From Anodontia alba (Eukaryota > Mollusca > Bivalvia > Lucinida > Lucinidae): DNA of 64,000 bases. The stretch spans positions 76,777,869 to 76,841,868 of the forward strand of contig OZ024828.1 of the NCBI GenBank assembly GCA_964016985.1, in the 5' to 3' direction. Position 1 is the first letter of the stretch. Every line of letters starts with the position of its first letter. Of this stretch, positions 1 to 54,470 are shown piece after piece. The notes under the pieces were generated by a model that did not search any database, had not been told where the DNA came from, and saw only the letters and a program-made list of their open reading frames with translations. The position numbers and the translations under genes are program-made.

Positions 1-180
1 AATAGAGAATGAAGAGGAACAGGAATGAAAGTGAAGAAATAGAAGAAATAAAAACATTCACCCTCTACCCTTACCTGCTACAAGGATAGCAGGCCTTGCC
101 CAACTGTAAGCCAATATCAGTTGGACGCCCCGATAACGCAAGATACACGACACCTTCGCACCACCCGACCACCCCCAGTT
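1..180 (-). mobile_element. SINE-like element cut by the window edge
   Basis: Matches 35225-35402 with moderate divergence (GCAGGCCTTGCCCAACTGTA, ACGCAAGATACACGACACCT, ACCACCCCCAG). Confidence 0.7.
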
Positions 181-402
181 TTCAGCATAAGTTCAACTGT
201 CTCTGAAAAAAGATTTCCGCCTTTGTTTTGTTTACACGTATTTGGTTAGATTTTTAGGGGCAGGTGCGGATAGAATCTAATAATTAATTTTCTCTTTAAT
301 GAAGAACTTCAACAATTATTTCTAAGTTTGTGACATTGATCTCAAGGTCAGTCAATGAGTTGGGCTTGTAGTGAACAGAACTTTGGACCCATATCTAACA
401 TC

Positions 403-648
403 TGGGCCCGGTTGTTCAAAGCGTCGTTAGCTTAACGAGCTAGTTAAGGGTCATTTCGTTAACTGTTTTAGCGGATTCAATACACAATATTCTGATATTT
501 TTTGCTGTAAAAATGTGAGTAGCTTTTGCACTGCAAAAGCTACTCACATTTTTTCAGCAAAAAATTTCAACATATTTGCGTATCACTCGATGTTAATTTT
601 AACGAATCGTTAACTAACGACATCGTTAGCTTTGAACAACTGGGCCCA
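403..648. mobile_element. Palindromic element H6 (TGGGCCC ends)
   Basis: About 246-bp near-perfect inverted repeat. Ends TGGGCCCGGTTGTTCAAAGC / GCTTTGAACAACTGGGCCCA, centre AGCTTTTGCACTGCAAAAGCT. No coding capacity. It lies in CFAP100 downstream of exon 14's acceptor-side neighbours. Confidence 0.85.
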
Positions 649-1003
649 GATATATAAGGCTTGTTTTTCATGTGAATTGTCTGCAGAAAAAATATTACAG
701 AATGTGATCTGCTACTGTTATATGCGATTGGCACTTTAATACATATATGCCAAGCGTCCCATAAGAGGGACATTGGCAAACAGTGTAGAACCAGATCAGA
801 TGCTGCAGAATGTGGCATCTGATCAGGGTCTACACTGTTCGCAATAACATTAGAAAGTTTCAATAATAAAAGCAAGTATGACGACTTCTCTGTAACACCA
901 CTTCTGACTGTACAATGGACCCTTCAAAAGTTCATGATGGAAGAGTTTATTGAAAATATTCAGGCATAAATGGGTTGAGAGATAAGCGATCAAACTAGCC
1001 TAC

Positions 1004-43835
<42,832 letters not shown>

Positions 43836-44276
43836 TTTGATCTCTCTCTCCTCATAAAATACTGGAAATATCTGAAAAAGAAAAATGAGTTGTGACAGGC
43901 AACATATTAGAGTATTGAACGTGAAATGGGTCCACAAATAAATTTGCCCATTCGATGAGTCGACGAAGGAAGACAAAGGTAGTAATATTATTTCTAGCAA
44001 CATATGTGCAAAACATAACATGTCAAGACCAGTCTTCCAGCACCTATGCAAACTGTGCATCAGAGGATCTGTTATGGAAGAGTACTGAAAATGATTTTCA
44101 ATAATCTTTTCAATTTCCCCATAAAAACATATGTTCCGGATACTCATTAAAGTGCATCAATGAGGAGCTTCTATGTCTATCTTTCTATCTAGATCTAATA
44201 GATTTACCTATCTATTTGGAGTAGTCTCTCTTATGTAATCTTTTCTGCAGAAGAAGAGGAATACAGACGTCCATAA

Positions 44277-44283
<7 letters not shown>

Positions 44284-44307
<24 letters not shown>

Positions 44308-44309
44308 TG
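44284..44309 (+). repeat. (AT)n microsatellite
   Basis: About 12 AT units after an A run; a T-rich tract follows at 44330-44361. Confidence 0.95.
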
Positions 44310-44779
44310 CTAAATATTGGTTATATTAGTTTTTTTGTTTTTTTTTTTTTGTTTTTTTTTTATGCACTGCCATATCGGGACACAGTCCTATATAGATTGT
44401 CTCCAGATATGGTACTGTTAGCCTCTAGCCATCAATACAAGATTAATGGAAGTTTTCACAGATTGTTACATGAAACTAATCTAGTCTGTTAAAAAATTAA
44501 AACTTTTTATGTACTGCCATACTGGGAGATAGTCCTACAAGAATTTCCACCAGGTACGATACCATACCCAGTGATCCTGGGTCTCCAGGTACGGTACCAT
44601 ACCCAGAGACCCTAAAATAATCACTAACCAGTGTCAAGCATGTGACTGAATGTAAACAAAATAAAAAATTTAAAGATGTGATCCTTATTTTTTATTTAAT
44701 CTTGTTTCTCATTTGGCACAGTCAGTTTAAAGATATGTTGGGAAAATCATTCTTGCAACAAAAGAAAATGAAAGCAGAA

Positions 44780-45130
44780 TTGTTAACACTTAGGTGAACG
44801 GGTTCCCGGCTAACAGTTTGCCGAAAACTTGTTCGCGTCGAAGAAACGCATTATAAGCTCGCAATCCAAGCGTTCGTTCTGGTGAAAATAAGAAAATGCT
44901 ATTGTATTACAATGTTTGTAAGCAACAATGGCTAATCATTTCTCGGAATATATTCAATTATTTTTATCAAAAGAGGCTACGAAATAATTCAAACCTAAAT
45001 GTTGCTGTTGATCAAACCGCTAAGATATCGGCCATAGAGTTGACAACGTAACTACTAGCAACTTCGACTGGTTTACCACAACAGCCCTTCAACGCTAAAA
45101 AATCATGGTAAACTCTCATGCTCAAGTCTG
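44780..45130. promoter_or_regulatory. Possible promoter/first-exon region of CFAP100
   Basis: This stretch is locally richer in G+C and CpG than its surroundings (several TTCG, GTCG and GCG steps) and largely free of the repeat families seen elsewhere. It sits about 1 kb upstream of the coding start, where a non-coding first exon is expected. No TATA box or initiator can be assigned. This is inference from composition and position. Confidence 0.25.
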
Positions 45131-45422
45131 CCTTTGTTATTATTGGTAAATCCCTCCAATGGTTGGAGAATCCATGTTGGGTTTGTTTAGAATCATTGAG
45201 ATTCTTAAATAATCAGCCCGACTTTTATTGATGTCCGAGATTATTTAAAAACAGTGATCACTGATAATAGCTTAGATTTTAGTTTAAAAATACATTCCTC
45301 TTCACAGCATACTAACTGAAAGACTCAGCAAATAACTATGTAGTAAATATTAGCTCCCCAGAAAGAAATCTCTTTGTAAGCTTGACAGTAGGTTTATCTT
45401 CGAACAAATCGAGCTGCTTTTA

Positions 45423-45520
45423 ATTGATTGATTGATTGAGTGAGTGAGTGAGTGAGTGAGTGAGTGAAAGAGTGAGTGGAGAGAGTGAGATAGTACAAGT
45501 GAGTGAGTGACAGAGTGAGT
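45423..45520 (+). repeat. (GATT)n/(GAGT)n compound microsatellite
   Basis: GATTGATTGATTGAGTGAGT and further GAGT units, decaying after 45470. Confidence 0.95.
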
Positions 45521-46097
45521 GTGCGATTTTGTTTGGTAAAATCAACATAATATATAACAGTAGTACATATATCACACAACACATAATACATATGAAAAAT
45601 ATAGAATTCAAATAAAAGGGATGGGTGTGTAGAAAATTATAAGACTACATTTCTGTACATACAAACACGAGATCCTTTTTTTCGTGTATATTACTGGCGG
45701 ATGTTGTGAAAAAATGGTTCTGGAGCTATGAGTTCAATGTCTAAAAAGTACCAGAGCGAAAAATTATGTTTCTGTTATATGCTGGTGGTCTCCATTAGTC
45801 AGATTGTGTCCTTATTTCATATAAAATGATAAAGGAACTTTAGATTCTATACTGTTAAAGTTTTTGGTGAGCTGTTATGTTTAATAGTTCAGGCTCCTTT
45901 CTGAGCCCCATTTACATATTTACAGAGCTTGAAGTCTGTGATCTGCATCACTCGAATTCGGAGCTTGGAAAGCTTCTTTTTAGTCGTTTTTATTTTAACC
46001 TATCACCTGTTTCAGGTTTCCATCATTGTCTCACTTTTGTCTTCAATGTAAACTTTATTAGTGTCCTCTTCAAGTTTCCATCAGTTACTGACGCTAT

Positions 46098-46169
46098 GAA
46101 TCCTGCTCAGTATATCTTAGAATACAGAGATTTAAGAAATGAAGGCAATTTTTTAACATCCATCGAAGT
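46098..46169 (+). CDS. Possible first coding exon of an unidentified plus-strand gene
   Basis: ATG followed by MNPAQYILEYRDLRNEGNFL and TSIE, then a donor-like GTATGA. The peptide has ordinary protein composition, unlike the repeat-derived ORFs around it. It lies about 2.3 kb from the CFAP100 start in divergent orientation, which would fit a shared promoter region. I do not recognise the peptide and found no convincing second exon before 56.4 kb. It may be chance. Confidence 0.25.
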
Positions 46170-46336
46170 ATGAACAACACGGGTCACGAGAAAAGTACTT
46201 TGGGGCTCATACTAACTTTGCTCGCGACCCAATGTCTCCTTGGTATTATCATTGGAGGTCATGTAAAAACATCCATAAAAGGTTTAGGACTGAGCAGTCA
46301 TTGAGTCTGCGGTCCTATCCAATGTCGTGCAATAAA

Positions 46337-46558
46337 CCCATTTTAGTCTTGGAAACCCCCACAAAAGGGTAATTGGCAACCAGTGTGGACCCAGATCAGC
46401 GGCCGCATACTGCGGCGACTGATCAGTGCCTCAACTGTTTGCAAATAGTTTAGCCATTTTATTACATGAATATTAAATCACATAGCTTAACATCCCAAAA
46501 ACTGAAATTGGACTCTTTCAATATATATTGTGAGAGAGTTTATTCAGTTTAAAGTGGA
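46337..46558 (-). mobile_element. Hairpin element H4
   Basis: Reverse orientation; core GATCAGCGGCCGCATACTGCGGCGACTGATC, which is more GC-rich than other copies yet still paired. Confidence 0.76.
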
Positions 46559-47000
46559 TTAAAGAGGGCAGCAAAATTGTTAACCTTCTTGTAGGGCCAA
46601 TTTTAGTGTTAGGCAGGGCGATGTCAAATCGTTGCAAATAGGCATTTGACATTCCAGAGGTCGTTGCTGAATTGGCCGACATCCATGAAAAGTATATTGT
46701 CCCAACCGACAAAGCGTTCAATAACATTGTGTTTTGTCCATCTTTGGTTAGCCTGACTGCTTAGTTGAATAGTATATCTCCTCCTTAGGAAACCAGTCCG
46801 AAGATCAATGATACGATGAGAACAATGATTTTAAGAAGGAACAACGTATGACAAATGCAAACAAAGCTCAGAGAAAGATAAAAGAAAAACACACGGGTGG
46901 TCGGAAGGGGTATCCCAAGAGGGGTCCCTCATAGGTCCAATTACGTCAGAAGCCAGCTCTTTTGCCAATTCTTTACCATGTTTACTTCTATATGAGAAAG

Positions 47001-47033
<33 letters not shown>
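47001..47033 (+). repeat. Poly(A) tract
   Basis: 33 consecutive A, with no recognisable SINE body upstream. Confidence 0.95.
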
Positions 47034-47034
<1 letters not shown>

Positions 47035-47124
47035 ACTCCCCGAGAAAATTCTGTCTCAGACAAGATTGCTGGCAATGCAGCAGTCTACTTTTCTATAAAA
47101 AAAAATAAATATGCTGCGCCATGC

Positions 47125-47260
47125 GAAAACGTGTCTTCGGGCATATGCGGTTAGTGAAGATCCAGATCAGCCTGCGCATCCGCGCAGTCTGATCAGGACC
47201 TTCACTGTCAGCTTACAGAATCATTGGTTACTACAGACTGAATGAATGGAGAGCAAAGGC
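47125..47260. repeat. Dispersed repeat (GATCAGCCTGCGCATC)
   Basis: GATCCAGATCAGCCTGCGCA then GCGCAGTCTGATCAGGACCT. The same word pair recurs near 18200, 18585, 33836, 34770-34960, 35895-36010 and 54630-54710. Confidence 0.65.
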
Positions 47261-48539
47261 CCAGGTGATACTTTGCGCATGTAAGATCTAAATCTTCGCA
47301 TGTTGCGCATGTTCGAAAACTCTTTTTTTCGCTTGACGCTGCTCAAACGACAGGAGTTTGACCTAGCTACTTTGTAATCATGCGGACTAATGAATGTCAA
47401 GTTCTCAACATTACCAGGGCATTGGTTAACAATCATCTCTTAAAGAACACCTTAACTTAAGGCTCGAAATTTTGACATAAAAAATGTGGTATATAAAGTC
47501 GGCATTAGTTTGATCAGTAGAGTATGTCACAATACATTTATTGGCATAATCTTTGAAAATCAGATTTTTACGTGAAAGTGCAAAAATATGCATTGCCAAT
47601 CTCAGTCCTTAAATTTAAGGTCGACCTTGAGTTGGGAAATAATTGTAAACCTGTGCCCAGGTAAATGTACCGTTTAAAAATAAAGCGCTATCTTGATGTA
47701 AAAAAAAATAACACTTAGCATGCTAAGTAAAGTTTTCAACAGACGGCATATTGAAATATTTTTTTCTTATTATCCCAGAAAACATTTTGACAGTTCTTGA
47801 AAATTGTCTCCAGTCGAGACAATTTGCATTAAATGTCAAATCCTCTTTTCTAGGGGAAAAAATATCATCAATGTTTCGTCTGCTTAATTAGCCCAGAGAC
47901 TGGTAAAGGTTATTAATGTATCACACCCGGGTTCATCATATCGGATGCCAATAGGGCTTAAAAAGGCAATTCAGCAGACGAAAAACTGATGATATTTTTC
48001 TTATATTTATCCAGAAAATCATCAGTTTGGTGTCTGCTGAATCTGCCCAGGGCGTGGTAAAGGTTAACCTTTATCATTCTCTGAGCTAATTCTGCACACG
48101 ACGCATTGACTTTTTTTTTTTTTTTTTTTTTCTTATTTTCCCTAGAAAACAGGTGGAGACAACCTGTTTTCTGCTAAAATAAGAAAATATTTTGACATGT
48201 CATCTGTTGAAAATTTTACCCAAAGTTCTAAGCGTTAGCGTTAAAGAGTACAGAAGATATCTGATTGAAAAAAAAAAAAAAAAAAAAAAAAAAGCGGGAT
48301 TTCGAAGTTCATGGCGGGTCGCCCTGGCGAGCGGCAGGAGTTGAGCTAATCACACATCAAATACGGGAATTATACCGAACCCAGATCAAGCGGAAGTAAC
48401 TAAGACTGTTGACATAGTAGTTGTGCATCTGATAACAAACAGGATAGAATATTATGTTTTATTATCCAATTGTTGCCTCTTTCGCGTATACAATTAACGA
48501 GATCTTTCGCTTCCATACCGATTTCGCCCCACTGAATGA

Positions 48540-48722
48540 AATTATGCTTCAGTAAGTACAAATTCATCAAGACATTAAAGGAGCAGCTTATAAAGGATTG
48601 GTGCGTCCAGTCCTTGAGTAAGGCAATTAGGTTTGGGACCCCAAGGTGTAGTCAAGAGAAACCGGAAAGCGTGCAAAAGCGCGCATCCAGATTTGTGACA
48701 GGAAATTACAATTATCGTTAAA
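48540..48722 (+). pseudogene. Relic of a LINE reverse transcriptase C-terminal region
   Basis: Two frames together give QDIKGAAYKGLVRPVLEY, a one-frame shift with WDP-like residues (tttgggacccc), then ESVQKRASRFVTGNYNY. This is the usual C-terminal module of CR1/Jockey-type RTs (VRPVLEY...VQKRAARFVTGNY). The shift and the small size show a dead fragment. It is a different lineage from the LINE at 56650, which has YIDYGSVTWG and LQKRAARIILRANY here. Confidence 0.8.
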
Positions 48723-49211
48723 GAAGCAGTTTTTTTTTTTTCGCACTCAGATGAAATTATGTTTCCGCAAATACGAGAATTCATAAAATTCCTTTATTGC
48801 AAGATTTGAAAAAAAAACGAAAAAAGAAAGACTCAAGCAGAAAAGGCGATTAAAAGATGTGCATAGTCACTGCAAATATTAGCTAGCAAGATATATCTCC
48901 GCACATGCATGGCATAACATAATCCACGCATGAGTAAACAGATACAGAAAGAGCAGATATCATCATTGTTCTCGTTGTGCACACTAACCGCAGATGGATC
49001 TACATATGCATTATCAGTCTCATCAACTCCTCGTCTTTCACCAACTAAATCACGTACCCTGGAGTCATGGGTTTTCACACACTTAAACATTGTTTGGCTG
49101 TGCGTTCATTTCTCCAGACGCATATCATATTTTATCATTATGCAAGGTAGTCATGGACTACTTGTACATTATTTACACCATTAAGTTAACTTACTGCGCA
49201 CGAAATGACCT

Positions 49212-49262
49212 AAAATCTGTCGACGGGCCGTGAAACTCCAATACAAACAAACAAAAATCATT
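49212..49262 (+). mobile_element. SINE 3' end fragment
   Basis: GACGGGCCGTGAAACTCCAA followed by an A-rich CAAACAAACAAAAA tail resembles the 3' end of the 51951 SINE. Confidence 0.5.
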
Positions 49263-50474
49263 GCAGATACTTTGACAGAACCGTGTTTGAGATGTTTGTT
49301 CATTAGTCATTAACCATGTATACTTTTTTTGCCAAGGCTATTGAAAGTCTAACATGCTGAATTTATTTAGCTTCTATAGTTCTACTGTCGTTTACTCAGA
49401 TGGGTCATTGTGACCAATGGGCCTCTAGGCATTAATATCTTCACAGATTTTGAGAAGTATCTTTACTTGCATTAAAATTAAAGCATTCCATTGTCGAATC
49501 AGCTATATTAGCCCAGGACTAGCCCCCTCCACTCTCTAGTGGTTTGCCATAGCCAACAATCGATTTTTGCTAACCAAATAACTGAAAATTTATTTTGCAT
49601 TAGGTGAAATGGGATCATATTAGAAAACGTCTAATAAAATCCTTTTTGCTCATTTTATCGTTAAGGCGCTGATATATTTTTCAAGAACAATTATTCAGCA
49701 ATTTAATGCATATTGTTTTTTCCATATTTTTATGTTTTGTGCAAAACCAACCTTCTGGCATCGGAAGTACACTACTGTGTCGACTATGTAAATGTGTAGC
49801 GATGCTATCTTTTTTTTCTAGTTTAATAAATGTTTTTGAGATTATTTGAAAGATTTCCTTCGAGGCGCTGATAGGAGTTCCTGCATATTTTAGTTCTGCT
49901 TAATTTGGTATGTATTTTAATGTTGTGAAATTAGGAAATCATTGAACATTTTTGTATTTTTTCTGAACCAAGTGCCATTAGTTTTGCCTATATTTCACAT
50001 CTTCCGAGCGACTATGGAAAGTCCCAATCGAATGTCGATTAACCAGCTGGGCGAAGACTTAGTCCCTCGCCTGTCATAATTGGAATACACAGGTCATTAC
50101 AAGTAAGATACTTCTGTTGCTGATAGTAAGTTACCTTTCTGGTATGTTAGGTACCTTGATGTTTTCAAATATGATAGTCAAAATGTTGAAAAACCTCACA
50201 GGTTAATAGTATTTTTTCTGTAAAGTAACAAAGTCCATGGCACCTATTATTTGTGTACACGTCACAGGTAAATTTGACAGTTCGGAGAGAACCATAACTC
50301 GGAAAACAACTGGAGTCATTTAGGTTGGTTCAGTGGATCCTGAGACATATGCCATCCCCGGTGCCGTCATGTGCGTCATAAGCGTGCATGCAATTGCTGG
50401 CTAGCTTTCTTTGAAGAAGCTAATACTTGTAGATATAACTACTGTGGACATTTCATTGCAATCCCTGATTTACT

Positions 50475-50900
50475 CTCGGGGGGGGGGGGGGGAAGGGGTA
50501 ACAGGGGTAATTTCGGGTGTGCGAGCCAGTATTTCAAAACCTACCCCATTCATATACCTGGCCTTCGAAAAAACGGACCCATTCATATACTTGATCATCC
50601 AAAATGTTGACCTATTCATATACTGCCCTTTGATTTTTGTACCCATTTTTGGCTGGTTATTACACAAATATCACATTCAATTCATATAATACCAAGAGGA
50701 TAAGCAGCCGCGAAAAAATCTCTGAGCGAAAAATATGTGCATATACCAGGATGTCAGAAAAATGGGGCCTTTCAGATAGGAATCCAGAAAAATCGGGCCA
50801 TTCATATACTTTTTGTTGAAAAAAGGGGGCCAATCATATACCTGGCAGTGCTGAAAAAGGGGGCTATTCGGCACGCACACCCGCACTATGCCATATATAG
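50475..50900 (+). repeat. Degenerate 30-36-bp motif array (CATTCATATACCTGG) after a poly(G) run
   Basis: CCATTCATATAC-type words at 50549, 50579, 50612, 50799 and 50831 with spacing near 30-35, separated by GAAAAANNGGGCC-like bases. It begins after a run of about 14 G. The apparent ORFs here only translate the repeat. Confidence 0.7.
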
Positions 50901-51106
50901 GAAGTTACCCACCCCCACTCCTTCCCGCTCCCTCTCTGAGGATTTACTCGCATTTACGTATTTCCTTGACACAGAATGTTCATATTTTCACAAGGGTAAT
51001 CATCCGAAAGAAAATATAGGTCAGTTTGGGTTAACCCAAAAATAGACGAATTCCACGACAATTAACTCTTACAACGATAGATTTAAATATTAGCAAACGA
51101 CTTTTT

Positions 51107-51292
51107 AACCCTTAAAGCGCCAATCACAAACACAGTAGACAACATTCTAAAACATTTTTTTGTTTTCGATTTTCAGAGACGATTTACATGAGATGCAGAC
51201 GATTCGCATGAAATGACAAGCCTTATTTCCTCCGAAAAATAAAAAGATGTAGAATGTCATCTGCTACATTTTTTGCATGGCACTTTAACCTT
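51107..51292. mobile_element. Hairpin element H5 with a different core
   Basis: AACCCTTAAAGCGCCAATCA at the left and ATGGCACTTTAA at the right. The inner sequence is the GATTTACATGAGATGCAGAC / GATTCGCATGAAATGACAAG type. Confidence 0.72.
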
Positions 51293-51950
51293 TACCACTC
51301 TCTTGGCTAATTAGGGATGGCAACTAATTGGTGACATCTTTTTTATTTTTCCCAGAAAACAAGATTTGACATTTTATGCAATGCAAATTGAGACAATTTG
51401 AAATGTCAAAATCTGTTTTCTGAGAAAAATAAGAAAAATATTTCAAAATGTCGTCTGCTGGAAATTTTACCCAGGCTGCTCAGCGTTAAGGCTTAGAATA
51501 GATTTTTTTTCTGAAAATCGGGCTTGACATTTTATTCGAATCATCTCCTGAAGTAAAGTTTCACATTTCGTGCGCATTGATTCACATCCATATCAGTGCG
51601 ATTTTCAAAGTGAACTAACAAAAAAAAAAAAATTTCATTTTGTTCGTCTGCTAATTTTATCACCAACATACAAAGTGTTTATGTTTATTTTCTTTTCTCT
51701 TGACACTTGCCCATGGTTGTGATTAGTAAACGTTTAATTCTAACTTGACCCTCCTTGGTTTTCGAATGAAAACAGTAATCCGTCAATATTTTCAATTAAT
51801 AACTACTGGACATACGCCTTGAATAAAGATGGACGTAATTATATTTATTTTGTAAAGCTCCGTGATATGGAGCTACAAATGCGTAAGATTTTTGTGGTGA
51901 CGCTTCAGACAACATTGTACAATTTAGAATAACATCTATATCAGGATTGT

Positions 51951-52134
51951 TCACCGCTGTGGTTCGAGCCTCGCTCAGGTCATATGTGGGAAAGCCAAGT
52001 TCTGCTTACGGATGGTCAGGTGGTTTTTCTCCGGGTTCTCCGGTTTTCGCCCACCTTCGATGAACGATCGGCTCGATATAAGTGAAATATTCTTGAAAGG
52101 GCCGTAAAACCCAAATCAAAAAAAAAAAAAAAAA
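51951..52134 (+). mobile_element. SINE, 5'-truncated, with perfect 13-bp target duplication
   Basis: ATATCAGGATTGT occurs at 51938-51950 and 52135-52147. Between them lie TGTGGTTCGAGCCTCGC (B box of a tRNA-type promoter), a conserved body (TTCTCCGGTTTTCGCCCA), the 3' end GGGCCGTAAAACCCAAATC and a poly(A) tail. The A box is missing, so the insertion was 5'-truncated. Confidence 0.88.
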
Positions 52135-52192
52135 ATATCAGGATTGTAAAATAATTGAAAGCTAAAAATCGCGAAATTACGACTAACATTAA

Positions 52193-52436
52193 CCCTTAAA
52201 GCGCCAAGAAAAACTGCATCTGTAAATGTCGTCTGTTTATGTCATCTGCTGAGTATTCATGCAGACTTTTCAAACCTATTTTTGCATACAGGCAAACAGT
52301 GTGGACCCAGATCAGACTGCTCCTAAAGGGAGCAGTCTGATCTGGGTCCACACTGTTTGTAAAAATGACTTTTAAAATCACAAGCAGATGACAAAGCAGA
52401 CGACAATAGTTGTGATTGGCGCTTTAAGGGTTAAGT
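52193..52436. mobile_element. Hairpin element H5 outer module with the AACAGTGTGGACC core
   Basis: Outer AACCCTTAAAGCGCCAA / TTGGCGCTTTAAGGGTT, perfect. The inner core of about 65 bp is a perfect hairpin around CTGCTCCTAAAGGGAGCAG. The same outer module carries a different core at 51107-51292. Confidence 0.85.
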
Positions 52437-53049
52437 AAAATATACCTTGCTAACTAGTGGCGATGGCATAAATTTTTCATTATGAAAACGTCGCCACCAT
52501 TTTTTCCGTTTCATTGCCTCGGTCTAGTTCACGCATTTGAACCCATGTTAGATCAAACATTGTGTCTGTGGTTTTGTGTGCGTGTCCGTATGTGTGTCTC
52601 TTTAGCTTGAGCGCAGAAGTTGCATGCATATATACAAACAAGTTACATGTATACAATTAACAATCCTTTACCCACACTCTGACCGGGGAGTGTTCAGACC
52701 ATTCAAAAGTATAAGACCACAGACCCTAAATTAACCTGTAATATTATGAAAATGTCTGAATCCTGCCAGATCTAGAACCATAACAACACCGATCAAGAAA
52801 ATCATTTTTAATTGAGCATTATTACCACCACTGTTGATGGACTTACATAATATCTATACTCTGGGAACTCTGATAGTGAGGAAGGTGAGGACGAAATTAA
52901 AAAGTGCATCGCACTTCCATTATCTCCTGTTTATTATATTCTTCTTCAAGAATAATTATATACCTTTTTTTCTGTATGGCATCATGACAACCTTAATAAA
53001 AGCCCGTTGCGCGCAAGCGTCCCCTGACGTCATGGTTTTGTCAGTAAAG

Positions 53050-54470
53050 GGTTTGGGCTTTAAAATCTGTATGATAGGAGGACAACCCAAAAAACCACAC
53101 ACACACATCTTCAGACCATTGTAGAACAAATATGCATAGCTTCAAAATAATTCTAATAGGAGTTGCGCCCACAAGGTATTTATTCCAATACTAATTAGAC
53201 CTCGAAAAAAACTAAGTCAAAACAAGTGGAACAAAGTTGATAAAAATAATGGGAAGATAACCCGAAGACCACACGCACATCTTCAGACCATGTAGAACAA
53301 GTATACATAGTTTAAAAATGATGGGTGGAAAACTGTAGGATGAGTTGTACCCACAAGTTATCTATTCTGATACAAATCGGACCTGAAAAATGTCGAAAAA
53401 GTGGGAAAAATGATAAAACATGATGAGAGGATAACCCCCAAAAGCACATGCACGTATTCAGACCATGAAAAAATCACCTGCAAAGTTTCAAAAAGTTTGA
53501 CATAAAACTGTAAGAGGAGTTGCGCCCACAAGCTACCCAAATCATTGTGTCACAACTAAAAAAGAAACTAAGTTGAAAAAAGCAAAAGGTGAAAAAAAGA
53601 TAATGACAGGATAACCCCAAAACCACATACACATCTTCAGACTATGTAGAATAAGTATGCATATTTTTTAAGTGATCAGTGGAAATATCTAGGATGAGTT
53701 GCGCCCATAAGATATCTATTCTAATACTAATCGGACCTGGAAACAACTAAGTCAAAAAGTAGAAAAAGTTGATAAAAATAATAGGAGGATAACCCCGAAA
53801 CCACATGCACATCTTCAGACTAGGTAGAATAAGTATGAATAGTTTCAAAATGATCTGTGGAAAACTCTAGGAGGAGTTGTGCCCACAAGGTATCTATTCT
53901 AATACTAATCAAATCTGGAAAAAAACTAAGTCGAAAAAGTAGAAAAAAAAATGATAAAAAATAAAGGGACGATAACCCCAAAACCACATGCACATCTACA
54001 GATAATGTAGATCAAGTACGCATAGTTTAAAAATGATCGGTGGAAAACTCTAGGAGGAGTTGCACCCACAAGGTATCTATTATAATAGAAATCGAACGTG
54101 GAAAAAACTAAGTCTTAAAAGTGAAAAAGTTGATAAAAAATAATGGGAGGAAAACCCCAAAACCACATGCATGTCTACAGACCATGTAGAACAAGTATGC
54201 ATAGTTTCAAAATGATCGGCGGAAAACTCTAGGAGGAGTTGCGCCCCAAAGGTATCTATTCTAATAGTAATCTGACCTGAAAAAACTGTCAAAAAAGTGG
54301 AAAAAGTTGATAAAAATATAAAAGGAGGATAACCCCAAAACCAGATGCACATTCTCAGACCAAGACAAATACATAAGCAAAGTTTCAAAAAGATTGGTAA
54401 AAACTGTAAGAGGAGTTGCGTCCACAAGCTACCCATCTCATTGTGTCTATGGACGGGCGGAAGGACGGAC
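53050..54470 (+). repeat. Tandem array, unit about 178 bp, about 8 copies
   Basis: Marker TTCAGACC at about 53110, 53282, 53457, 53636, 53814, 53997, 54176 and 54354, a period of 172-183. Unit contains ATAACCCCAAAACCACATGC, GGAGGAGTTGCGCCCACAAG and GTAGAAAAAGTTGATAAAAA. The last copy leads into GGACGGACGGACGAACCC and a TTTTATTGTCGGGGGACAATAAAA stem (54489-54515). Confidence 0.9.

Noticed and set aside
44330..44362. Poly(T) stretch as a retrogene or SINE tail
   Set aside because: No target duplication or element body beside it; treated as simple sequence.
46518..46727. 69-codon minus-strand ORF (LNTKIGPTRR-like)
   Set aside because: It looked coding at first, but half overlaps an H4 hairpin and I found no splice context or recognisable domain.
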